The notes beneath the pieces are model-generated. The model was given only the letters and a program-made list of their open reading frames with translations. It had not been told where the DNA came from and made no database searches. Below are positions 13,010-23,286 of a stretch of DNA of 64,000 nucleotides, piece by piece. Source of the stretch: Cannabis sativa (Eukaryota; Streptophyta; Magnoliopsida; Rosales; Cannabaceae); NCBI RefSeq assembly GCF_029168945.1, contig NW_026870037.1, positions 1,116,001-1,180,000 on the forward strand, given 5' to 3'. The position numbers were made by a program, and so were the translations under genes. Position 1 is the stretch's first letter. Each line of letters starts with the position of its first letter.

Positions 13010-13101
13010 GGGCCTTCACAATTGGGGTAGTTCATGTGAGGGGGTGCTGGGTTCAGTATGTCGTACCCACTTCTATGGCACCCAACTCTCACACAAGGCC
13101 C
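13010..13101. other. Nested inverted repeat (predicted RNA hairpin) in the TR-GAG leader
   Basis: Three stem pairs are nested in order: GGGCCTT (13010-13016) with AAGGCCC (13095-13101), TGTGAG (13035-13040) with CTCACA (13088-13093), and GGGTGC (13042-13047) with GCACCC (13078-13083). The block is the most GC-rich part of the leader. The arrangement predicts a stable hairpin in the element RNA, at the sort of place where packaging or dimerisation signals occur; the function is inferred. Confidence 0.6.
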
Positions 13102-13929
13102 AAAAGAGAGGAATTTAACCTTAAAATGAATAACTGTTATTAATTGAATAGGTCCAATAACTAAATGGACCTAAATAAAATCTATCATGGTGTGACATTT
13201 TATTTAGCAACAACCTATATGCATCTATATAATAAAATAAACATATAGGCTCACACAGGCACACTTTGGATGGATCCTATCATGTTGCTAGGTCATACAC
13301 AGATGAAAGAAGATTGTAAAATTTACCTGTTACAAATTATTTACTTGACCAAGGGAGCCATCAGATCATTAGATCTGGCAAAAAGTAACCATGGCTATTT
13401 GCAATCAAGTAATAATAGGTTTTTAAAACTTACATACAAGCTAAAAACACATACACCTGCAACAAGGTTAGCTGGATAGTTGGAAGTAGGATTTATTTAA
13501 TTTTAAATAAATAATTTCGAAAAAATAAATAATTAAATAAAATATTTTAATTAATTTCGAAAAAAAAATTAATTAATTTCGAAAAAAAAAATAAAATAAA
13601 ATAAAAGAAATATTTAAAATTTCGAAATTATTTTAAAAAAAATTTAAAATTAAACCTACTATTTGAAAAATTAGGTTTCAACCAACCTAAATATCATTTC
13701 AAAATTTGCTAACTACTTTTTAAAAATTAAATGTTATTTTAAAAATAAAAATTAAATAAAAATTAGAAAAGATAAATAAAATATCTTTTCAGATTTTTAA
13801 ATTTAATTTAAATAAATAAAATAACAAAATTTAAAAGTTAGCAAAATATCTTATATCTATTTAAAATTACATGATTATAAATATCTTATTTTAAATTTAA
13901 ATAAGGTCAAAATATCTAAAAAGATTTAA

Positions 13930-14100
13930 AAAATCTTAATAGATAAGATATTTTTAAAATATCTTAAAAGATAAGATATTTTTAAATATCTTAAAAGATA
14001 TTATAAATATCTTTAAAAGATATTATAAATATCTTAAAAGATAAGATATTTTTAAATATCTTAAAAGATATTATAAATATCTTAAAAGATATTTTAAATA
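13930..14100. repeat. AT-rich palindromic minisatellite
   Basis: Units of the type ATCTTAAAAGATA and AAGATATTATAAATATCTT alternate about eight times. Each unit is itself nearly self-complementary, so the array can fold into cruciforms. It lies in the TR-GAG leader. Confidence 0.75.
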
Positions 14101-14673
14101 TCAAAAAAAAATATCTGACCTTAAATTTAAAAAAAATATAATCAAATTTAAAAATAAGATAGATTTTTAAGCAAAAAGATAAATACTAGTTCTATTCAAA
14201 TTCAAATTACACTAATATCTTGAATTAAATAAAAAAAAATTAAATTAATTCAAAATGATAATTAGAATTGAATTAGGAATAGAAATAGTATATATATAAA
14301 ACCATACAAAAATTTGGAAGTTAATTCCATGAAAAGGTATGAAAAATTGAAGAAAATTGAAAAAAATCGAAACTGTACGGACAGCTCTGCGATCGTGCGA
14401 AACTATCAAGAAATTTCCGATTTTGTCAAATCTTCAAAAAATCATAACTAATTCAAATAAAATCCAAATTGAGTTCTGTAAAAGGCTAACTTGCTTAATT
14501 TTTTCCATACTATCCAATAAAAATAATTCCAGAACCGAAATAACAATTATTTTTCACGAAAATTTCATAATCATCAATCAATCATCAAATAACACTCAAT
14601 ACAACATAATACCATCCAAAGAACATACAAACAATCGTTTTAAAGTCCAAATTACATGTAAGTAAATCAATTA

Positions 14674-14690
14674 CCATGGCTCTGAGGCCA
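14674..14690 (-). promoter_or_regulatory. Primer-binding site of the TR-GAG element
   Basis: Two bases inside the 5' LTR the - strand reads TGGCCTCAGAGCCATGG. This resembles the initiator-Met tRNA primer site of plant retrotransposons, TGGTATCAGAGC, with two changes. Confidence 0.8.
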
Positions 14691-14692
14691 GT

Positions 14693-16603
14693 TGTAGGGA
14701 ATTATTTTACCAGGATCTTAGATCTACTCACAAGTATGTTTATTAACATCCTAAATATGAACTTTCTAAAACGATAAAATAAACACATATAAAGTTAAGA
14801 AAACCTTACATTGATGCAGCGGAATAAATGTCTCCTTCCACTCGGATCTCTAACCCTTGATTCCTTTCGTAGCGGAGTATAATCAAGATCTGAGCCCGAA
14901 TCTCCTTCTTCTTCAAGCTTTGATCCTTCACAGTCTTCCAATCTATGATTGAGTTACTGCTTACTGTGTGTGGGCACTTACTCTTTCACTAGGGTCACGA
15001 AAAAGATGAAGGAAAAGAGGGAGAGAGGTTTCGGCCAAGGTAGAGAGTGAGGGAAGGCTCAGTTTTTCTGAAGAGAGAAATTTCTGTCAGAAAGCTAATG
15101 AAAGCATGTGTTGTGAATGAGCCATCACTTTCTATTTATAGGCAACTTACTAGGTTTAGGTTTAGAATTATTTGGCATTAAAATAATGAAAATATTAATT
15201 TGAAAAAGCCTTATAAGTGGCCGGCCATAGGTGTTGTAATGGGCCCCACTTAATTTTGCAATTTTATCAAATTTTATCTCTATTTTCTCAAAAATGCCAA
15301 TTTTCCAATTCTAACCTTTTAAATGCCAAAACTAATTATTTAATAATTAAAATACATTATTAAATAATATTGTCATTTAATTTAATTATTAATTAGACAT
15401 ATAAAGTCTATTAATAAATAAATAAACCTAGAAAACTCTTTTCCTTACAATTTCACCCCTGAATAGTGAAAATTCATAAAATCAGACATAGTCTAACTTT
15501 AGAATTATAATTGATCAATCACGAATCAATTAATGAGTCTTATAAGCAGAATGTTCTCAACTAGAATGGGGACCATGGATCTATATGCTGAGCTTCCAAT
15601 AAGTGAACCAAATTTACCAAGTAAATTCCTACTTATTAATTCTTCGTTGAATCCACTCTTAGAACTTAGAATTGCACTCTCAGACTTATATAGAGCATAT
15701 TGTATGTTTCACGATACCAATATACTATCTCATTTAACCATTGTTATAATCTTATTGTGATTTAAAGATCCTCTATATAGATGATTTACATCGAGATGGG
15801 ATTTCTTTACCGTTCTCACCCCTCAATGTATTTTGCCCCTTAAAACACTTAGCTACCTGTAAATGGTGTTTAGTGATCTAATAATTAGTCAGTTAAACAA
15901 GAGCTCATCCATTTACTTCTATTTGCTAAGCTCGAAGGGAATCATCACTTAACTTCTATACACCAGTAGAAGCTATAGATTCCATATTTATGTTCAGCAC
16001 TCCCACTCAATCATACTATCATGTTCCCAAAATATACGTATCACCCTGACCCAAAAGTAGGCTTAACTAATAAATCAAAGAACATGAATAGCACTCCTGA
16101 GTTGAGCCCAAGCATATCAGGATTTAGATCCTTTTTAATCTTAAGATCAACTACTGATATTGACTTGGAAAGATATGTATAACGGTAAGTTTGTAATATC
16201 TTAACTTAGTTGCAATATCGGTCCAGTCCAATGTATACTCCATACATTCGAAACTAGTATACTTTGCTAATGTCCTGGAAAGAACATAACACTTACTCCA
16301 AGTGTAAGTACACATCATCGCTGATTATCACATTAGTGTAAATCCAATAACACTGATGAAACAGGGACCAAAACTTTTGATTCATATGATCACAATCACA
16401 TTCCACTGTGTTGACGATACTGTAATTGTGAATAAACATATGATCTGGATTTAACTGATTTTGTGTGTATGAATGTAATAAACATATTAAACATATTAAA
16501 CCGTTAGCATGTAAAATTCATGCAAACATCAATCACTTCAAATTTCTTATATTGATAACTAATCAGATTGTAAAGAGTTTTATTTAGGGCATAAAACCTA
16601 ACA
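14693..16603 (-). repeat. Right LTR (5' LTR) of the TR-GAG element
   Basis: It is 1911 bp, TG...CA, directly followed by target duplication AGAAC at 16604-16608. It is one base shorter than the left copy because of a CTG versus CG difference near 14868. Confidence 0.93.
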
Positions 16604-16610
16604 AGAACAT

Positions 16611-16820
16611 TGTTCATCCTTATTAGAGTTTTGATAATTAAATAAATATTAGCATTATTTCTTAGTATTTTAGTGAAGAAAAGTTAGTTATAAGTTGGTT
16701 AGAAAGATTCTTATATCCAGTTGTAACCATAAACCAACTCACCCTTTTTTTTTTGTTAGATCAAAGATTCTATGTATATATACCCTATTTTCAAGATAAC
16801 ACAATTTAGTCTTTTGATCA
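16611..16820 (+). repeat. Probable 5' LTR of copia-1 (about 210 bp)
   Basis: The stretch begins TGTTCATCC and ends TTTTGATCA six bases before the primer site. It holds a TATA-like TATGTATATATACCC near 16772. No second copy exists in the window, so the borders are inferred from TG...CA and the primer site. Confidence 0.5.
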
Positions 16821-16826
16821 CTAATA

Positions 16827-16840
16827 TGGTATCAAAGTCT
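16827..16840 (+). promoter_or_regulatory. Primer-binding site of copia-1
   Basis: TGGTATCAAAGTCT matches the tRNA-Met primer site TGGTATCAGAGC of plant copia elements with one change in its core. Confidence 0.8.
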
Positions 16841-16895
16841 AAAACCTTTCTCCTCTCTTCTGCCTTCTCGAAAAGTTTTCTGCCATTAATTCACC

Positions 16896-17778
16896 ATGGT
16901 AAGAACACGAGCTACTAGATCTAGGAACTTTGACCAAACTCTCCTGCCAAACACTTCCTCATCAATTCCAAATGCTCCTTCGTCAGACCCTCTTATCATT
17001 CCTCCAACTTCTAATGTTACTAGAGAACATTCACACCATAATCTCCTTCCTCCTCCTTGTCCAGCTCATGAAGATAGTTCTAGTCCGTACTTCCTCAACT
17101 CCGGTGATCATCCTGGATTGATCTTGGTTACTCCACCTTTTTCTGATCACAACTTCCAACCATGGCATCATGATTTTGAACTGTCTGTTGGTGCCAGAAA
17201 CAAGACGGTCTTCCTTAAAGGCACTCTCCCTCCACCTCCAGTGTTTGATCCACTTCACAACCATTGGCTTTGATGCAACCAAATGGTTATGTCGTGGATT
17301 CTTCATTCTGTTACACTCGAGATCAAGAGTAGCATTATGTTTCTTGTTAGGGCTACTGGACTGAGGTTAACTCTTGTTTTGATCAAGGTAATGGACCTCA
17401 AATCTTTGAGCTTCGAGAAACTCTTATCACCTTGCGCCAAGGAGAAGATTCTGTAAGTGCATACTTTACCAAACTCAAGTGTAAGTGGGATGAGATTCAA
17501 GAACTTAGACATAGAATTCAATGTACATGTGTTGCTTCCGCTGACAACTTGGCTTTTCTAAATCAAGAACAAGTCTTACAATTTCTCACTAGTTTAAATG
17601 AATTTTTCTTTCATGTGTGTGCTCAAATTATACTAACCTTTTCCTTCTTTGTCCAAAGTTTTCTCCATGATAGTCCATGAAGAAAGATAGAAAAAACTCA
17701 AGAATCTTCAAATTCCTCTTATTGCTTTTGTCCAAGATCTTCAAAACAATTCACAATCTTCTGCTACTCTTGCTCAAA
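16896..17778 (+). pseudogene. copia-1 gag, N-terminal part, broken
   Basis: The start ATG at 16896 opens a frame with the copia Gag N-terminal signature (PYFLNSGDHPGLILVTPPFS, then NFQPWHHDFELSVGARNKTV and FLKGTLPPPP). The frame stops at TGA 17272-17274, probably from an Arg CGA codon, since similarity continues in the same frame (CNQMVMSWILHSV). Later parts of the UBN2-type Gag region (SVSAYFTKLKCKWDEI) lie in another frame near 17450. The segment ends at the CTCCC duplication, and the rest of gag resumes at 28028. Not functional. Confidence 0.85.
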
Positions 17779-18086
17779 CTCCCTGATTAGTGTGTAAAAT
17801 TGTACATTTATTGTGTAAAAATGTTAAAATATATTGAGTCATAATTAGTATTTTCATTATTTTAATTGGATATATTTATGAGATTGAAAATATTTAATTG
17901 TAACTTGATTTATTTTATTGTGTAGATAAATGTGACAAAAATTTAAAATCAATTGAAGGAAGCTTAATTTAAAGGAGACTGGAAGCCCAAGCTCATTTGA
18001 CAAAGCATCCGTACCAAGCATAGTCTCTCAATGCTGAATATAATACAATACAAAGGTTTCAATATTTGGGCCATGTCAATTGATTA

Positions 18087-18170
18087 GGGAAATTTACACC
18101 CACTACTGATTTTTCCCATTTTATTACATTTATACTGTGCCACGCTGGAAACAACATTTGTACTGTTTTT
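18087..18170 (+). repeat. Left terminal inverted repeat of the MULE
   Basis: It pairs with 26675-26755 on the opposite strand at an estimated three quarters of positions. It is followed by an oligo-T run and GGCAGTTTACTGCC, a short palindrome. Confidence 0.8.
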
Positions 18171-18542
18171 TTTTTTTTTGGCAGTTTACTGCCTTGAAAC
18201 TTTAGCCGTGTAAGGGGCTGGTCATTGCCACTTGTCACGATAGGGTTTTGCCACGTTTATTTTTTTTTTAAAAAAATATTTTTAATTGTTTGATTTGACG
18301 GTTATGTGTTCTGATCAAAAAGTATTGTATTTATGTATTTTTCTTTTATTTTTTTTTATTATTTTCGAATCTAAATTTTGTAATTGGTAATCTCTCTCAT
18401 CTCAACTGTTCATCTTCTTCCCCATTTTCAGTTTTGTTATACGGTTGTAGTAGTGGGTGGTTTTTTCATTTTAAAAAATTTCAAATCCCATACCACTATC
18501 TTAAACTTCCCTCTCATTTTCCCTCCCATTTTTATTATTTTT

Positions 18543-18552
18543 GTCTATAAAT
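18543..18552 (+). promoter_or_regulatory. TATA-like box upstream of the MULE protease gene
   Basis: GTCTATAAATACC lies about 25 bases before the ATG at 18572. The spacing to the start codon is short, so transcription would give a very short leader. Confidence 0.5.
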
Positions 18553-18571
18553 ACCTTCATAGTTCTTGATA

Positions 18572-21500
18572 ATGGCCGTTACTCGTTCATCACCATCTCC
18601 GGCCAAAGTTACAAAACCCACAAAACAATCGCAGAAAACCAGACCCAAATCAAAAATGGGTAAAAAAAATCTGAAAGAGAACCCTCCTAGCCCCACTTCC
18701 CCTTCTGTTAAAAGAAAAACCATTGCTGGATCTTCGAAGAACACTCGAGGAAAAAGACCTCGAACTGTTGTTGAAAATTCAGACTCAGATTTTGAGTTGG
18801 ATTCTGAATTTCTTAAGTCGCCTGTTTCTGTTAAGGTATTTTACTATTTATCTGTTGTTGTTTTTGAGGTTTTTTGTTTTTTTTGTTAAATTCGATTTTT
18901 GAAGTTCATATATCTGGGTATTTGTTTGTTTTTGTCTCTGTATTTGTAATGGTTTTATATATTTTGTTTGATTTATTTATGTGTTTTTGTTAATTTTTTA
19001 TTTGTTGTTTTGTTGGTGTTGTTTTGTTTAATTTTAGGGCAAGGGTAAATCCCCTGTAAAGGTGTTGCCATCATCAGGTGTGACTGAGGAAATTCCTGTT
19101 AATAGGATTGTTGAGGTTTGTCATGTTATGCATTCTGTTCCATGTTTTTTTTATTGTTTTTTTGTTGTTGTTATTTTCGTAGTGTTTTATGGTGTTTTAT
19201 CAGTGTTTTTATTGTTCTGTTTTTTAGGATTGGGAATGCAAGTACACCCGATCTCAATTCTATCATTCTAGAGTAGTAACATCTGGGTATTACTCTGTAC
19301 TTGGTGACATTAAGAGAATTTTAACTGAAAGCCAATTGGAAATTTTTTCAAAATCTGTGTTTGGTTATTTTCTTCGGATTCCAGAGTACATAATTCATTA
19401 CCAATTGCTTCATTGTTTGCTGTTGAGGGAGGTTCAGCAGCCTAATGGGTTGGAGTTTTGGGTTTGTGTCCAAGGGAAATACCTTAGGTTTAGTATCGAA
19501 GAGTTTGCGTTGGTCACGGGGTTAGATTGTCATGTTGATTCTGATTTTTATCAGCTTAAGCAAGATGATAATGAATTGATCAAACATTGTTTTAAGGGGT
19601 ACAAAAAAATTACCAAGGGTGCTATTCAGACTGCTTTTATTGCTGACAATCTTAAGGATAACGACGATCTTGCAGTCAAGTTGGCTGTATTGTATTTTGT
19701 GCAGTGTTATTTGTTAGGTGGTCCCCCGGGTAAAGTTGTTTCGTCTGAGGAAATAGATGTTGTCGATAGTGGTCGATATAATGAATTTGGGTGGGGCAAG
19801 CATTGTTTTGATATCACTATGCATTCTTTGAAGGGTAAGATAGATTCTGGTTATAAGAGGGTAGTTCGTAGTGACGAGGATGGTGGGTATTACAGGTTAT
19901 TGGGTTTTCCTTTGGCTATTCAATTCTGGTTTTTCGAGTGTTGCCCGTATGTTATTGGGAAACTGTCCTTGTACTCAAATGCTGACATTCCAAGGATTTT
20001 GAATTGGCCTAAATTACCCAAGGACAAGGAGGGTATGGTGAAAATGGATGTAATGAACACCCTCATTTTCGATCGGTCTTTGAAAGAGGTAATCCTGTTG
20101 TTTTTTATTATCTTTCCACTGTTGTTTTAATGTTGTTTTTGTATACATTATTTATACTTTATGTTTTTATTGTTGTTGTTATTTTATAATATCAGTTTCA
20201 TGTGCATATTGTTTTTTTTTTTAGTTTTTGTTGTTTCAGTTAAAATTAAGAAACATCACTCCAACTTCCGTTGAGAGATTGAGTTTGAGCCTCACTGATT
20301 TTTTCTCTGGTAAGACTACTCCCGAGGCTGTAAAATTCAAAATTAAAGGTGGTTCCAAGCCCTCGCTCGGTCAACCTGGCTTGATGGGTTCTTCTTCATC
20401 ATCTGCTCATGAGAATGTCTCCTGAGTTGAGTTTGAGGAATTTAAAAAGTGTTTATCTGTTGTTGTCAGCCAGCAAGGGATTCTTATGAAATCTGTTGCT
20501 GAGATGAACAAGAAGCTGGACATTCTTATTGAGGTGTTTTTTTTTAATTGTCATTACTTTTTCTGTTATTTTTTTAGTAGTGTTTTTATGTTGTTTTATA
20601 CAGTTAATTAATTTTTTAATTTTTAATTTTTGTTCTCAGTCATCCCAAGGTGGTCTTACTCACAATGGATCTCAGTCTGAAGATGCTCTTCGTACTTCAG
20701 AAAATGAGGATGATGAAGATTCCACTTCGGAGGAAGACGAGGATGATAAATTCGACGATGATAAAGGAGATGATCATCATGACGATGAAACTGATGATGA
20801 TGATGATGATGATCTGGGTGGAGATGGTGTTGGTGCTGGTCAGGATGAGGCTCACACGGGCGATGTTCGTAACGATAAGGGTGTTGTTGTCCCCGAGGTT
20901 GTTTCGAGGGATGATGATACCGGCAAGATGGATGATGCCAAGAATTCTGACCCTGTGGAACCTATTGCAGAGATCAAACATGTGTATTTATTGTTTGGAC
21001 ATCATTTTTTTTGTGCTTTTTTGTGTGGATTTCTGTGTTTTGTGTTTGTTTTAATAGTTTTTTACTGTTTTTTTTTGTTATCAGCCTGAACAGTCTCAAG
21101 GTGGGGAGGACAACATTGATGTTGATGCAACAATTGCATCTGCTGTTAAAGCTGTGGAGAATTTGGTTTGTGTTTCTGTTTTTTTTTTTTTGTAATTTGT
21201 ATTTATATGGTATTCTATTGTTGTTTTTATGGTGTTTTTATTGTACTGTTTGAAACTTAAAAAAATCTTTTTTTTTTTATCCTTTCTCTTTTTTAGATTG
21301 GTTCCTCAACTAATGCCCCGCTCCCGTTTTCGAGACTTATGAGAAGACTGATCTTGAAATGGTTGTTTTTCAAGAGACTCCTATTTTACGTCCTCAAAAG
21401 AGGGATCAGAAGAAAGGAGCTGTTTTGAAATCCCCATTCATTGAGCTTGCTTCTGGTGCATCTAAATCAGGTTCATCCTCAGTTTCTCCTGATGATTCTG

Positions 21501-22762
21501 TGTATAAGGTCGTTAAATATGTGCGTGGTTTGTGCCCGTTGGACAACAAGATTGGTGAACCTGTCGATCCGCAATTGGAAGCTGAGTTTGTCAAGTGGGT
21601 TGATACAGGTCTTAGAAAGCATAAATCTAAGTAAGTATTTTTGTAGGTGTTTTCAGTTATATATCTGTTATCGTTTTCCATTTATTTTTTATTTTTTCAT
21701 TTGTGTTTTGTTATTTTTTTATTTGTTTTTTTTAGCACAACAACTAATGTGTATTGTAAGGGTAAGGACACAATATTTCCGCCATTTCGTTTTGGTGTTG
21801 AGGACATCGGCAACAAGATGTGGTTTCATAACCTTGCCTACCCTAATTGTTTCCTTACCAATTCTGTAAGTTTTTATTTTATTATTATTATTATTTTACA
21901 TATTGTTTTTTTATTTATTTTCTTTTTGATGTTTTTAAGTGTTGTTCTGTTAGTTTTTTATACGTTTGAATGTTTTTTTACTAACTTTTTTTTCTTTTGT
22001 TCAAAACATATCGACATCATTTTCTATTATCTTCGTAAGAAAATAATGTACTCAGCCGAGCCGAAAATCAAAGTCACCACAACTGATTGCCTGTTTTGTT
22101 CTAGCATAACAACTTTGTATGAGAAGTTTGTTGAGAAAAACAACGATATATCGGTGTTGTCTCTTTCTCACAATGTGGCCCAGTACATTCAAGGTGGTAA
22201 GATATTATGTGCCACTCCTTGGCATTTGGTTGATCATGTTGTTATGACTATCAATGTAAAATTACAGGATCATTGGATTTGTGGTCGTCTTAACATAGTT
22301 GACAGGCGCATATATCTGTACAATTCATTGCGTTCTGGGAGGTATATGACAGCTGCCAAAGAGGCTTGCAAGCCTTTCTCTGTTATTTTACCATATTACT
22401 TCTCTATGTTAGACTTCAAAGGCCTTCGCAACGAAGCTAAGTTTAGCACTATGGAACCTTTCCCTATTGTTGCTGTTGATGGTTTACCCGATCAGGTCAC
22501 AGCGTAAGTTTTATGTTTAGTGTTCAATGTTTTTCACTAGTTGTTTGTATTTTTATTTTTATGTTATGTGACTTTGTTTTTTATCAGTGTTCTCATAGTG
22601 TCTTTTTTTGTGTTTCCTTGTTGTTTTTTTTCCAGTGATTGTGGTGTTTTTGTTGCATCATTTGCTGAGTATTTCATTGATGGCAAACCCATCCCATCCT
22701 CTGATTTTGATGTGGAAATTCACCGCGATCGTTGGCTGTGTTATTTTATCAATATGGGATGA
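18572..22762 (+). pseudogene. DUF1985/Ulp1-like (C48) cysteine protease gene of the MULE, about 10 exons, broken
   Basis: C48 peptidases cleave SUMO and similar modifiers; in MULEs their role is unknown. Exons by GT-AG and frame: 18572-18835, 19038-19115, 19228-20088, 20240-20533, 20640-20981, 21085-21165, 21297-21630, 21736-21865, about 22006-22503, 22636-22762. The first exon is basic with an NLS-like GKRPRTV; exon 3 holds DUF1985 (FSIEEFALVTGLDC and following); exon 5 is strongly acidic; exons 9-10 hold the protease. Catalytic His is in DHWICGRLN and Cys in DCGVFVASF. The Asp position, 17 residues after His, is Asn (YLYNSL). Lesions: in-frame TGA at 20423-20425, a one-base frameshift near 21322, no AG acceptor before exon 9 (TTGTTCAAAAC), and a one-base loss at about 22757 that cuts off a tail that would have ended at 22824. 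The rest is well preserved, so the decay is recent. Confidence 0.82.
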
Positions 22763-22824
22763 AGAAGCAAACTGAGAACATTGAAAGTGAATCCGAGGCC
22801 CCTCCCAGCCTTCCGAAGAAGTGA

Positions 22825-23286
22825 TTTATTTTTTCAATCAGACTGTCATTGTTCTTATAGTTTTTTAATGTTGTTTTAATGTTTTTTATGTTGTTTTTCT
22901 TAAACAAACATTGGTGTTATGTTGTGTTTCCTTACGTTTTGTGTGGACCACATGTAATCTTTTTATTTTTGTATGTTTTTTCTTATTATTTTTATGTAAA
23001 AACAAGTTGGTATGTTAAAGTTGTTTGTTTTTTCATTTCACATCCCTTCTTTTTTTGTTTTTTTTTTCTTATAGTTTCTCTGTTTTTTTGAATACAAATA
23101 TTAATTTCAGTATTAAAAACACAAACTGTTTCAATAACAAACTTCATATATATATTCAATTTAGTATCCAACATCTTTTAATATCCAATCTAAAGTATCA
23201 ACAATTCCCAATGTAATCAATGTTTTTCAAATAAAAAATGTATTCCCTTTGTATTTCAGAAATTTAAATTCCTCAATATCTCATTC
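22825..23286. other. Spacer between the two convergent MULE genes
   Basis: The stretch is T-rich and low in complexity, with no coding domain. It presumably contains both 3' UTRs. Confidence 0.6.

Larger units (their letters stand above)
10934..14673 (-). other. Long AT-rich leader of the TR-GAG element
   Basis: These 3.7 kb lie between primer site and gag on the - strand. Apart from a GC-richer island at 13005-13105 and the repeat motif at 11108-11247, the stretch is extremely AT-rich. The frame at 14357-14665 (102 codons) and others on the + strand have no domain. No coding function is supported. Confidence 0.7.
6408..16603 (-). mobile_element. Non-autonomous LTR retrotransposon coding only for Gag (TR-GAG/LARD type), complete
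   Basis: Two nearly identical direct repeats of 1912 and 1911 bp (6408-8319 and 14693-16603) begin TGTAGGG and end CCTAACA, and the element is flanked by AGAAC at 6403-6407 and 16604-16608. On the - strand the parts run in order: 5' LTR (14693-16603), tRNA-Met-type primer site, a 3.7-kb AT-rich leader, a copia-like gag (10933 to 10076), a 1.75-kb noncoding part, a polypurine tract and the 3' LTR (6408-8319). No protease, integrase, reverse transcriptase or RNase H frame is present in the 6.4-kb interior. It therefore must borrow enzymes from an autonomous copia element. The near-identity of the LTRs and the clean duplication point to a recent insertion. It sits in the copia-1 5' region. Confidence 0.9.

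Noticed and set aside
13930..14100. CRISPR-like repeat array
   Set aside because: Units are palindromic AT repeats without unique spacers; this is a plant minisatellite.
14357..14665. 102-codon frame
   Set aside because: Asn/Ile/Lys-rich composition as expected from AT-rich noncoding DNA; opposite strand to the element's gag.
20650..21054. 134-codon frame rich in Met
   Set aside because: Shadow of the acidic exon 5 of the Ulp1-like gene in another frame (GAT repeats read as ATG).
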